Below, piece after piece: positions 9,699-21,181 of a DNA stretch of 64,000 nucleotides. Both the position numbers and the translations under genes were made by a program. The number at the start of each line of letters is the position of its first letter. Position 1 is the stretch's first letter. This DNA comes from Neoscytalidium dimidiatum. Taxonomy: Eukaryota > Ascomycota > Dothideomycetes > Botryosphaeriales > Botryosphaeriaceae. Where the stretch lies: NCBI GenBank assembly GCA_037367355.1, contig CM074696.1, forward strand, positions 2,294,001-2,358,000, in the 5' to 3' direction. Under the pieces are notes generated by a model that was not told where the DNA came from, searched no databases, and worked only from the letters and a program-made list of their open reading frames with translations.

Positions 9699-12528
9699 TT
9701 AGTCAATCAATACCACCTTGGTGCTGTTGATTTCCTCCTTGACCACGTTATTGCTGCTCGTTTCCTTTTTATATGCATCCTTCGCCTTTAGTCTTTTATG
9801 TACCATATCAATGCAATGTGCTTCGGCGATGTGTTTTTTTGCCGATTCCACTCCGGTAATTGTTTCATCACACAGAGGATGAGGGCACTCGTAGGTTGAG
9901 TTACCGAGGTCATCAACGTGCTTTATAATATGGAGTTTGGCATCGTTTTGTGTGAATTGGCGGTACCGATTCGATGGTGCTCCAGATTCTCCTAGGCAAA
10001 ACGGGCACAGAGCGGCGCAAATTACCACGTGTTCCCGGCAAATTCTCCCACAGAAACGATCCTTCAAATTTTCCACGTGCTTCTTGCAGTGTTGGTCCCA
10101 TGTGTACGACGACTCCGACCATTCCGCACACTGGTGGCAATAGTACGCTTTGTCTGGTAGTGTGTAATTGGAGAAAACATGGTGAGCGTTGAGCATGTGA
10201 ACGCTCAACTCCCATGGGTTGGGGGCATCCGAATAACACTTATCCCACCGGCAGCGTTTCCCTCGAGTATAGCAGTGACTGCCTATATGTTCTGCGATGT
10301 CTTTGACTGACTTGTATAGGAAGTCATAGTGACATCCATTCCAGAGGCACCTGGACTGCTTGACGTTTTGAAGTACTGTAACCATACTTTCGGAAATAGA
10401 CGAAGGCCGTATATCCATGTCCACCTTACTTGGTGTCTCGTGCGCCTTGAAGAGAGGGGACTCGAAAAATAGCTTCTTTTCTTTCTCCCAGTGCGTCTTA
10501 TGACATGATAACAAATGAGCATTGAACTTGGTTCGGCCGGCGCTAGAACCTTGTCAGTGTTACGAGGATAAAGAGCTAGAAGATAAGAGCGTACATGCTG
10601 CTATACTCTTTTGAGCACCATGTGCATTTGTTGTTTCCCGACGTCAATGGGTAGGAAGCATGCCAAGGCCGTGGATCTGCCATTTCGGCCAAAGGTCGTA
10701 TGGCATCAACGAGCGAAAGGAATCCACCTGCTTCTTTCTGCTCCCCTGGGTAGAAATTCGTTGTTACCTGAGCCCTCGCCTTGTCATACTTTATTAATGC
10801 TTCAAGATGCCTGGATTGTTTAGGGACTACGCGCGGAATGTCTTTTGTGACGATGTACGAGAATTCGTCATCGTTTGAGAGTGTGTCTTCGGTATCGGGG
10901 AAGGACGGATCGAGACACTGCGTCTGAAAGAAATCCTGATATTTCTGCTTTGCCTGTTTCTGTTTCTCGATGTAATTTCGGATGGATTCAGTGCGAGACA
11001 ACGTGCTGGGTGGCGCCCGGGATCCAGAAGCTGCAAGAGATTTTGGATTAGGGGCCCGAACGTTCCTTTGTAGATTCATGGAGCGGACAAAGTCGATTGA
11101 ACTAGTATCCTGCTTTTCGCCCATCATGATAGCCTGAGAATCGATGCCATTGGTTCTCGAGATGTAGTGCTGGAATGAGCGCTCATTGACGTGGCCCATC
11201 TCAGCCTGGCGTTCCGCCGCAGTGACTTTCTCTAAGAAGCCAGTTAGCTTACAAGTATAGAATCACTATAATAAAAACCTTCTTACTGTCTAAAGCATTG
11301 CCTAAACCTCTTCTGAAGCAGTATGAGGTTAGAGGCTCCTGGTATCCAGCCCTTGTGCCGAGTTCCACTAACATATTGTTCCACACGGCGTAGCTGAGAA
11401 TCTTGTTAGGTGAAATGCCTTGCTTCATATCGTCCATAGCGCGTATGAGAGGCATCTCTGCGATAGGTGAAGGAAATTTTATGGTAGTAGCATTCGCACT
11501 AGCGGGAATTACCTTGGTTGCGGCTCGGACTATGCCCATGTCTATGGCACCGTCGGCAACTGCAAGAGCGAGGAAGTGAGTTACAAGGCAAACTTCACGT
11601 CTTGAGGGCTTTTGGCTGAAAGTTTTCCATGTTCTTATAGCAAAGTTAGCTTATTTCGAGTTATTATCATACCCGATACGTACATTCCGGTAGGGTCATA
11701 TCGTTTACCCTTCTTAAGCCGCCGTTTGATTCTGAGGGACAAACCATCATTTCGAGTTACCAGAATCTCGACGTCCTTATACTTCAGGCCATCGTTCGAT
11801 CCTCGGCGGAAGCTCGTTTCAATTATTTCCCCTGGACGAATACCGGTGAAGGCAGAAAGGAGGATACCGAAAGCTAACTGAACTCGTACTCGAGGGTGAC
11901 TGAAAACAGTCTCATCGCAGACCCATAAAAAATAAAGGATATCGGAGACAACATCGAATGTTGCTAGGCCTTTTGCAGAAGCGTCGACTCTGATCCCCTC
12001 TGTCTGAACGAGGCTTTGAATATACTAGAGAAATCTTAGCACTCTCGTGTCTTACGATACAGTTCTTATTATCTTACCGTAAAGATACTCTTATTTTCAG
12101 CTTCCTCGTACTTATATCCCGTGTTAAGCCTCATAAGTTTTCTAAGATAGAACCAGTCCCTCTTAAGAGTCTCAACGCTCATCCGTGAATCAGATCGTCC
12201 CGGGAAGTTCCTGGCTATGAACTGGAAGAACTTTTCAAGATTCTCAATATTTGGGGCTTTTTTAAGCCCAGAGACGTAGTGGCTCTTCTCAGCATCGGTC
12301 ATGCTACTAATGAGCTCCGCTTCAAACCTACTGGACTATTAAGATATGTTTGAGGGAAGACAATAGGGGCACGTACTCATTCCATCGCTCGATAAGAGTC
12401 TGGTGAATCCTCTCGTACCCTTCGCGTAGCGTCTCAGCCCTGTCGGTCCTTGAACGTTTAGTATCAGAAGGTCGGAAAATATCGCTATTGTCCACTCCTT
12501 CGATCCTCCTCCTTTTGCGAGGAGCCAT
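9699..12528 (-). CDS. DUF3435 tyrosine recombinase with C2H2 tail
   Basis: Six exons on the minus strand: 12528-12377, 12330-12078, 12024-11684, 11615-11287, 11231-10595 and 10542-9699. All five introns are 46-68 nt with GT..AG ends. The coding total is 2556 nt, an intact 851-aa protein without stops or frameshifts. The N-terminus is basic (MAPRKRRR). Box I is TGIRPGE with Arg198, box II is YCFRRG with Arg350, and then come MGH with His372 and FQHYISR with candidate nucleophile Tyr381. This is the R..[H/Y]xxR..H..Y set of tyrosine recombinases, in the context typical of DUF3435 ('FluG-domain') proteins. Residues ~555-830 hold several Cys/His clusters (C2H2-like), probably for DNA binding. Known of the family: Starship captains and Crypton-like elements use such enzymes for integration and excision. 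Activity and captain status here are inference. The C-terminal fingers make a non-captain relative possible. Confidence 0.85.
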
Positions 12529-12802
12529 AATGAGAGGTATTCACGTGCGTGTACAAGAGTATACGGCACAGAAGAGTAAGCCTCGGACAGGAGATACTGG
12601 CGCTTGAGTGGAAGAGAGAAGCCTACACTAGGGAAGGGATAAGATGAAGCTTATAATGTAGAACTAGTAAAGGGGAGCTGTAAGTATTTATATGAGAATT
12701 TAAGAAATAGCCCCGTGACGGGATAATTGCGCGTGAGCATTATCTAAGCGCCTTCCCTGCTATTTTCGCTATTTTAGCAATTCTAGTCCGTCCTACTTTT
12801 CT
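12529..12802. promoter_or_regulatory. Upstream region of the recombinase gene
   Basis: These 274 bases lie between the recombinase ATG and the target duplication of the LTR element. The part nearest the gene has ordinary composition, and RIP-like composition appears only in the last few dozen bases. This is the remaining promoter, and the LTR insertion sits just upstream. If the recombinase is a captain, the 5' end of its element should be here or, beyond the later LTR insertion, near 28.7-29.1 kb. I found no terminal repeat. Confidence 0.35.
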
Positions 12803-12807
12803 CTTAG
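12803..12807. repeat. Left target-site duplication CTTAG
   Basis: CTTAG lies immediately before the 5' LTR and is repeated perfectly at 28713-28717 after the 3' LTR. Five bases is the usual duplication length for LTR retrotransposons. Confidence 0.85.
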
Positions 12808-13014
12808 TATTAAACTTAGTGGTTAATAGAGTGCTATATTAAGTAGTAATAATAAGTAGAATAAATAAATTAGTATACTAGTAAAAAATACCGAATAAAG
12901 ATAATTATATATATTTAGTATACGCTAATAAATAAGCGAAATTAGTAGCGGAATTAAATATAAAAGAAATATACTATAGTAATAAAACGACGACTATAAT
13001 ACTAGTATTTAATA
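12808..13014. repeat. 5' LTR, 207 bp
   Basis: It aligns end to end with 28506-28712 at identical length. It starts TATTAAACTT and ends TATTTAATA, as expected if original TG..CA termini were changed to TA..TA by RIP. The differences I can see from the 3' copy are almost all C/T and G/A, with the 3' copy carrying more T and A. Confidence 0.85.
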
Positions 13015-13045
13015 TACCCCCTTTATAAAGTATATAGAGTCTTAT

Positions 13046-14231
13046 ATCTTAGACTTTTAACCTCTAAACTCGACCTCGAGAAAAAACGCTAAGACCGATA
13101 TCTATTAAAAGCTCTTAATTTCCTTAGCTAGATTCTCGAATCTTAGCTTTATAGCTATACGCGCTATTACGCTATTACGTAGAAAAGAGACCTCGTTAGG
13201 CCGAATTACCTCTCTCTATCTTCGTACCTCTACTAAGACTCTAAAACGACTCTAAAACGTATTAAATTTAAGCTACGGCTAGAAGATATCTACGCGTATC
13301 TCTATACTAAATTATACTAGATTTAAAGCGCGTTTACGTATCTAAATCTAAGGCGAAGAAGTACTTTCCTCTTTTTTTTACTCTACCTCTTTTTCGCGGC
13401 CCGTATATATAGAGTTTTTACTATCTCTATATCTAAGCGAACTAAAAATTAACTAAGAATAAGTAAGAAGCTTAAATAAATAGCTACTAAAAACGCTTTA
13501 GTTACTTCTTAGAAGAAAGTAACTAAGAAAATTCTCTATTTTCGCCTAGAATTCGTTTATTTACAGCTTAGTTTAGATAAAACTAAAGTCGGTAATTTCT
13601 TTCTAGTCTTATTTTTTATTTTTAATTTTCTTTTCTAAAAAGAGTATAGAAAAAGAAAAACCTACTCTAGATTCTCTAAATACTCTAGATTTTCTACTTC
13701 TCTCTATTCTAATCTAACTACTAGCTATACTAGTAGTTATTAAATTCTTCTATACTATTAGTTTTAGTAGTACTAAAGATATTAAAATAGAAAATAATAA
13801 ACTAATACTCCTATTAAATAGGTTAAAAGTAAACTAAAACTTTAAAAGAGTAACGATAATAATTAAGTCTACGCCGACTCTAGAAAAGAGACTTTTCTTT
13901 TTATCTACTTCTACGGATATTAACCCGTTCGAATATCGTCCTAAGAAAAGAACCTAGTATATATTAGAATCTAAACTAAAGTCCTCTATAAAATATATTA
14001 AAGTCGCGTTTAACTATCTTATTAAGATAATTAACCTTAAAGATAATTAATTTAAGGCTAATAATCTTAGTAAACTTCTTATTATCTTCCGTAAATATAT
14101 AATAAAAGGGAAAATTAACTTTAATAAGTCGATTCTCGCTACTAAAGTCCGCGTACTTAAAAACGTATTCTATATACTTTCGAATAAAATAAGGAATCTT
14201 AGAGCTATTTTTATAGCTACTATAAGAAAAT
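13046..14231 (+). mobile_element. Tad-like LINE 5' segment (copy D), RIP-mutated
   Basis: This is homologous, in inverted orientation, to the 5' ends of the two minus-strand LINE copies at ~21165 and ~24880: shared 5' leader, then the start of ORF1. It runs into the Gypsy LTR at 14232, and the continuation is not found on the far side. The three copies share nearly the same 5' terminus, so this is a genuine full 5' end rather than a random truncation. Confidence 0.65.
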
Positions 14232-14727
14232 TATAACGACGGGGCCTCTACTACTAGGCTTCGGAGTCGTCTAGTAGGTTCGGGTTAGTTAAAGGGTTTA
14301 CCTTAAAGACGAGGAAAGGAGAGTAATAATAGAATAAGAAATTACGTAATATAAGAGTTTAGTAGGCCTTATTACCTCTAAGTTAATATAGTATTAAATT
14401 AGAACTTTAAGTTAACTACGCGGGTTAAAATACTATCTAACGAGTATATCTATATACTATAGAAAGGCTACGATAATTTAGGGATTATAGTAATAGATTA
14501 GGGTCCTAGATTAGAGGTTTAGATTAGCCTTAATCCTACGTAGGACTCTTATAGGTTTTACGTAATTCGCGGCGCTTAGGTTCGTTTCCCGACTTCCGAC
14601 TTCCGATCGTGTAAGCGGGTAGTATTACCGTTCCGCCGTACTCGTTTCTATCGACTTTCTACTTCCTACCTATACGGGTTCGTAATCTTTATAGCTATAA
14701 CGCCCGTATATTCTAGGGTTTATAATA
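14232..14727 (-). repeat. Gypsy 3' LTR, about 496 bp
   Basis: Its position is fixed by the polypurine tract at 14728-14741 on the inner side and by the end of LINE homology at 14231 on the outer side. In element orientation it begins TATTATAAACC and ends CGTTATA, consistent with TG..CA ends after RIP. No second copy is in the window, so the boundaries are inferred. Confidence 0.55.
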
Positions 14728-14799
14728 CTACCCCCCTTCTTAGAGATCTTTAGCCCGAAGATTCTTCCGTTTAGCCTATATCTTAGGTTTCTATTACTT

Positions 14800-15490
14800 C
14801 TTTATTTTCTTTTCCGTAAGTCTCGTCCCGTTATACCTCCTAAGCGTAAGTGTAATTTCTAGAAGGCTAAGCGTAAGTCTTTAGCCTCTAAAATTAACCT
14901 TTTTAGTAAGAGGATATCTATTTCTTATACTACGTATTTATTAGCGAACGCCCGTCGTAAGCCGGACGAGGTAGAGGTAGTTTATAGGATAGACCTTAGC
15001 TATAAACGTTATAGCGAATACGTTTATTAAGGCTTATCCGCCTACGATAGTAGCGGCTTAGAGGATTCTAATTATTCGTCCTTCTCCTATTTTACGAAGC
15101 CTTACGCTAACTATCGTAGTTTTTCGGTTAAAGCGCGCTATCGACAAGGCTAAATCGAAGAAGTAAGCGGTACTAGATCTTCTTTAGAAGAATATAGCTC
15201 GGTTATAGCGTATTTGTAAGTAGCGAGACCTATTACGCCGCCGTAGAAGCCTAATAATTTCTAAGAAGGCGTAGACCGTTAAGGACCTTAAGGAGCTAGA
15301 TCGTTTAGAGGTAGCTCGCGAGGCTAGAAATCCTATTAACCCTAAAAACGTCGAGAAGAAGCGATTAGTAAAGCGTATACGTAGCGACGTCTTAGCTAAC
15401 GCTACTACGGGTCCGTTTCGTTCTATCGGGTCGTCTAGCGTTAATTCTACTATTACGCCGTCCGAGAGTTCCGAGCTAGTCGATTAGGCG
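14800..15490 (+). pseudogene. Antisense coiled-coil ORF inside the Gypsy 3' end
   Basis: On the strand opposite to pol, between integrase/chromodomain and LTR, a long frame survives with few stops. It has a basic Ser/Lys-rich start, a YKRYSEYVYxGLSAYDSSG segment (from a CxxCVxxGLxxCDSSG pattern with Cys codons turned to Tyr by RIP), then a charged heptad-like helix containing RRRRSLIISKKA..VKDLKELDRLE. Fungal repeats commonly carry a protein of this shape. Its function is unknown, and here it is broken by stops. Confidence 0.45.
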
Positions 15491-16492
15491 CGGTAGTCTC
15501 TATTCTCTAATTTTAATTTTAGGTCCTTTATATTTAACGAGTCGGCGGTATTAGTCGATCCGGGTTTTGACGATAGAACTTATTAATAAGTTATCTATAT
15601 CCGTCGTAATTTTCTAGCGGTTTCTAGATATCGTCTTATTCTCCTTTCTATTTAAGAAGGTACCGGAATTAACCGTCGATATAGCCGCTATTAAGGACTT
15701 TCTCTACTTCCTAATCTCGGTTTTCGTCGGCGTTTAGATTTTCTAGAAGTATTTCTTCCGTATAGGTTATAGTTTTAGCGTTCTTTAGTGCCGGTTCTAG
15801 AAGGAATACGTAAAAAACGGGGTATATCCGCATCGTTTCTAGTAATTTAAGGCGGAAATTAACTTTCCTAATTTTTTCTTCGATCCTAAATAGTTCTATT
15901 TTCTTAAAATCTAGCTTATTATTTAGTCGCCTTATTCTAATATTTTTTCTAAGAAGGTAGACTTTATCCCTCTTCTTTAGCTACGGTGCCTCCTAGTACC
16001 GCTTATTATAGTATTTATCTATTCGTAGGACTACGAATTCTAGGTCTAGATATAACTATTTATAGAGTGTCTTTAGCTAGTCGGCTTTAAGGATTTCTTT
16101 CTAGGCTAATAATTTACTCGGTATTAGCTCGTTATAGGCTGATAGCTTATAATCGTAATTAGCGTAGAACGGTAATTCTTATATTACCGATGCTTTAGAG
16201 CTATTATACGCGAACTAGGCTAAGGATAGTAGTTCTACCTAGTTATCCTATACGTAGTTAAGGTAATAGCGTAGATATTATTCTAGCATCTAGTTAGTCC
16301 GTTCTATTTATCCGTCTATCTACGAGTATACCGTAGTTAAGAGCTTATACTTTACTCCGAGTTATTTAGTAAGAGTCTACTAGAATCGTAATATAAATAG
16401 TTTATCTCTATCTAATACGAGTTCTTCTAGTAATCTATAGTTATCGAGAACGGTTTTTAGAAACGTATATACGAGATCTTCCGCGTTTGCCT

Positions 16493-16495
16493 TCT

Positions 16496-16528
<33 letters not shown>

Positions 16529-19500
16529 GTCCTTATATAAGCTAAGCTTATAAAAGACGGCTAGTCTACTAACGTATCTAGTCCGGTATTTCGACCGGGG
16601 TTTTTATTCGGATGTTCTTCGGGAAGGAGTCTAGGAATAGTAGGGGCTAAGCCGGTGCTTTTTTAGAAAGAAATAGGAAAGTAAGTAGGGAGATAAGAAG
16701 AGGTAGAAGATAAAAGAAAAATAAGAGAGAATAACTTCTTTTTAAAGGAGAGACTAAAGTTAGTTTTTCGAAAGTACGTATTTAGACTTCTATCGAAGTA
16801 AGTTCTAATAGCTACTTTCGGGTAGCTATTTTAGTTGTCGATAAAAAGCTTAGAAGAGCTTTCCGTCCTTCTTTAGTATTAAAAACGAGGTCTAGAGAGG
16901 GGTTTTTCGTTTCTAGACTAGTATATATATCTTCTCTTTCGAGTCGATACTTTTTACAGTCTAGAATTAGGTGCCGGGGGGTTTATTTAGCCGTATTATT
17001 ACACGGGCAGCTATTAGAGGGGTTTAGTCCGAAGCGGTTCCGCTTCTCTTTCTAATATCTTTATATTTCTTTTCTAGCTTTTCGAGCTTACTATTAAAGA
17101 GATATCGTCGATATAAGATAAGTAGGTAGCGGATTTCGTCTAAAATAGATCTCGGATATATATTAGAAATAGTATCGGCGAAATAGGACTTTCTTACGGT
17201 ATACCCGTTTCTACGTTACTAAATTCTTCTATATTTCTATCGAAACTAAGGCGTAATTATCGGGAATTTAAGAAAGTTCTAATCTACGCGAGTAGATTAG
17301 TCGGAAGCTTTAACTTTCTTAAAATTCCTAGGAGTTATTCTTACGCGACGTAGTCGTAAGCGCCGCGTACGTCTAGAAATAGCGTAGATATTTTTAGCTT
17401 TACCTTTTAGTTTTCCTCTACTAAATTCGTTAGAATAAAGTAGGCGTCTATAGCGGATTTTTTAAGTCTTCCCCCTATTTATATAGGGTAAATTAGGTTT
17501 ATTATTTCCGCTAGAAAACCGAGGCGTTTAGCTATTACTCGTTCGAGTACTTTTCCTAGGCAGTTTAATAGAGAGATAACCCTATAAGTCTTTAGATTCA
17601 TGGATCCCGCTATTAGGTTTCTTTAAAATTGCCCCGTTGTTTATCTCTAGCACTTTAGATAGTAGCTATATTTAAAGAGGTCGAATAGATAAAATAAGGC
17701 TTTCGGGATACGTTATAGGCCTAAATAATAATTTATTAGGATATTAAATTAGGTCCGTAGTTCCTTTTATTGGTTCGAATACGTTCCTTCAAGCTCTTTT
17801 TATCTAGAATTAGCTATTCCCAGCTTGGATCCGGCTGGTAATTTATCTAGTTATTTTTAATTTGACGTTAGGAGGATAGAAATAACGTTTCTTTTAGCAA
17901 GGAGCTTTTCCCCTCTAGCTATCTTATAAGAGGTCGTTTTTACCGAATCGGAGGGATTCGTTCTATCGGACGGTGTTTTATATAGGCCATTACTTTAAAG
18001 ATAGTTTTGGGGTATTTTTACTTAGAAACGAATTCTAGTGGTCCCGTTTACTTCTTACGAATAGAGGAGAAGTATTCGTTACGGTTTTTGAAGTCTTGCT
18101 TATTTACGAGCTCCAGCGAGCGTCGTATAAGCCGCGTTTATCGTTTAAGGTTTCTCGGGCCTTTATTAGGATAGAATTCCACTAGGGTTTACTTTAGCTA
18201 GGGGGTAGTTTTAGAATAGCTTAGTCCGCTACTTCATCAGTATAAGGTTAGTTAGGAATTCTCCTAGTTTTTCTAAAAGTAAGACTTTTTAAACGGTCTT
18301 TTTGAATCTCTAGGCTAAGATCTTTATTCTTCTCTTCTAGAATGAATAGCTAAAAGGGCGTAGCTTTTCTATAAAGTTCGAGGCTTTTTCTTTAAAGATC
18401 TTAGAGAATTTATCCTAGTTCGCCTTCTCGTAATTAAATCTAATTTACTTAGATTTCTCCTAGTTTATTCGTTTATTTAATTAGATTTAAAATAAAATAG
18501 GAAGTAGTGATCCGATAGATTCAGATTTACTAGTCCGTTATTTTATTCGTTAGCCCCGGCTGAGAGCGTTGATCATTACCGTAGGCCTATCTAGGTTTAG
18601 CCGATAGAAGGTACCTTCTCCAGCGTATTTAGTAGGTCTAGGTTATTAGATTCGATCTAATTAATTGGGCGGAGGCCCTGTTAAGGGGGACCTTAGGTCC
18701 CACTACGGGTAGTAATATTAAAGTCCCCGGCTATAATACTAGGGAATTCTAGCTATTAGTAGCCTAGAATACGTTCTAGCGTATAGGGGGAATTATCGTT
18801 TTCTTATTCCTTTTAGTTATATAAATTAAAGAGGTAGAATTAGCTATTTTCCTCTATTATTTTTAGAACTATTAGGTTAGGGGATTTAGTTACCGCGGAG
18901 TTATAGTTAATATCTATTCCCGTTAGATAACGGGATATATATACTAACGTACGCGGTCTTTCCGTTAGAGAACAATCCGGTAGAATTTAAACGAACGCGG
19001 GGTGGTTAACCGACCGCCTTTCTCTAGGATTTTCGGGGTTTGTTAGCCATGGTTCTTGTATAAGAATTAGGCTAATTTTAAGTTCGATTGCTTTAGATAG
19101 AAGGCTCTCCGTAGCTAAAGCGTTTCTATTTAAATTTACTTGAAATACCCTTAGTTTATCTATAGATAAAGGGGTTAGTTAATTCTAATTAGAGTAGTAT
19201 TAGTACCGTATACCTTTAGAGGCTTTATAGCCTATAAATTTATACTTATACTCTCCCGTTAGGTGCTCCTTTTTATAGATTTCGTATATAGGAATCCTCG
19301 TACACTTTATCGCTGTCCGTTTGGCAGCATTCACGATTAAATTCCCTTAGGAATAATCCGTGCTTTCTCTATCTTATAGCTTATTCCGTATATAAAAAGG
19401 CGGCTATTAATAGCCTTTTTCTATTCTTTTTCGGTGCGAAACGAGACTATAACGGATCCCGCGGATTAGTTTTCTCTTTTCTCCTTAGAGGTGGCCTAGT

Positions 19501-21165
19501 AGGGCTTTCCGATAGGAGAAAGACCTACGTTAAAGGTCTCTATTTTCTCCTTAATAAAGGAATCGATTAGAATATCCTTAGTCTCCCGCGTAGGGATTCC
19601 GTAGATAATAACCTTATACTAGGCCTCGACTAGTTTCGGGTTAGAATTAGGAAGGACTTTCCTAATAATATTCTTTTTTTCTAAGAGAAATTAGCTAGTA
19701 TAGCCTTCGGTACCGTAATTGGATATTTCCTTAAAGGGAAGTTTCTTAGATAACGGGTTTATTTACGAATCCGGCTTCCGCGAACGTAAGGTTTAGCTTT
19801 TACCGGAGTCGGATTCCGTTAAATTAGTCTCGTATACTATCGTAGGAGATAGTAATTTATCTATCTTTAATAGACGTTAGCTTTACGAGCTTCGTAGTTA
19901 TTTTTTCCGTTAGTTTTTTATACGATACGGTTATAAAACCGTCGTTTAGAACTAAACCTACCGCTACCGAGGCGTAGGAGGTAGGTTTTTTTGCCGGGAC
20001 TAGCTAGCTAGGCTGGGGTTTTCCCGTAGTAGCTACGGAGGTAGCCCCGAGATTCCTCGTTTTATTCGAAAGCGTACGGGATACGTTTTCGAGTACGCGG
20101 ACTTCGGTTACGAGAATCGACTTAGTAAAGTCGATTTTCCCTTTCGCCGTATATTCGCGGAAGACGGTAAGAAGTTCGCTAAGGTTATTTACCTTAGACC
20201 GGTCGTCTTTAAGGTCGATTGCCTTAATAAGGCAATCGAACGCTACTTCGATATATTCCGCGGAGGACTTTAGTTTCGATCCCGGTATATACCGGGTTCT
20301 TTTCTCGGGGCGGTATTCGAACGGGTTAGTGCCCGTAGTTATCGGCGAGAAGGAGAGTCTTTTTCCTAGCGTCGGTATAGGCTCTACCGTTACCGTTACC
20401 TTCGGCCTTCTCGATAGCGGTATTACTTCGTCGTTTTCTATCTCGATATCTTCGATACTACTAGAACCCGTAGTATTCGAGGATTCGATAACTATCGGCG
20501 TAGTCGATAGTTAAATAGGGGTCGAGGGGCGTAGAGAATCTAGGGAATCCGGAGGGTCCGGAGGCGGATATCCTTAGTTTTCTATACTCTTTCTAGAAAA
20601 GAAATAGTAAAAATAGGAAATTAGACTAGAAAGAAATCGCCGGCTTTAGTTTCGTCTAAACTAAGCCGTAAATAAACGAATTCTAGGCGAGCGCGGGGAA
20701 TTTTCTTCGTTACTTTCTTCCGAGAAGTAACGAAGCGTTTTTAGGGCTATTTAGTTAAGCTTTTCGCTTATTTTCGGTTATTATTAGTTCGCGTAGGTAG
20801 GAAGATAGTAAAAACTCTACGCATACCTACGAAGGCGGCGGGACGGAAGAAGAAGGGAAAGCGCTTTTCGCTTTTAGATGAAAGACGTAAATACGCTCTA
20901 AATCTAGTATAACTTCGTATGGAGGTACGCGTAGATATTTTCGATAGATTCCGAGCTTTTTACGTCTTTTCGAGTCGATTTAGGATTTTAGTAGGAATGC
21001 GGAGGTTAAGAAAGTCGATTTAGCCTAACGAGGTCTCTTTTCCACGCGATAACGCAGTAGCGCGTATAGCTACGAAGCTAAGATTCGAGAATCTAGCTAA
21101 GAGAATCGAGAGCTTTTAATAGATACCAGTCTTAGCGCTTTTTCTTAGGGTTAAATTCGAAGGTT
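16493..21165 (-). mobile_element. Tad-like LINE copy A, RNase H deleted
   Basis: This copy is read on the minus strand. The 3' tail is a (TAAA)n run (plus strand (TTTA)n at 16493-16526). ORF1 lies at ~20900-19300. The APE-type endonuclease is at ~19170-18600 (VNLNRNALATESLL, LILIQEPWL, IIAGDFN). Reverse transcriptase extends to ~17060 with TGIPxxSPISPILFL and the catalytic YIDD at ~17115. Directly after the RT the frame jumps into the 3' untranslated region shared with copy C, so the RT C-terminus and RNase H are deleted. Stops fall at codons expected to have been CAG/CAA. It is less heavily mutated than copy B. Confidence 0.75.
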
Positions 21166-21181
21166 AATTATATATTTAGAT

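Larger units (their letters stand above)
14232..16492 (-). mobile_element. Ty3/Gypsy 3' half with chromodomain, RIP-mutated
   Basis: On the minus strand, 16490 to ~15900 translates (with stops at RIP-altered Gln/Trp codons) as Gypsy integrase: EELVLDRDKLF, then a run matching LTKxLGVK and TDGxxERTNxxLExYLR, then LLxLAxFAYNSS. A KVYLLRKNIR segment and a chromodomain pattern at about 15700-15600 (EVEKVLNSGYIDG..YLLKxKG) follow. After the coding part come a purine tract (minus strand of 14728-14741, AAGAAGGGGGGTAG) and the 3' LTR. The 5' half of pol, gag and the 5' LTR are missing, cut off by the LINE tail at 16493. Confidence 0.75.
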
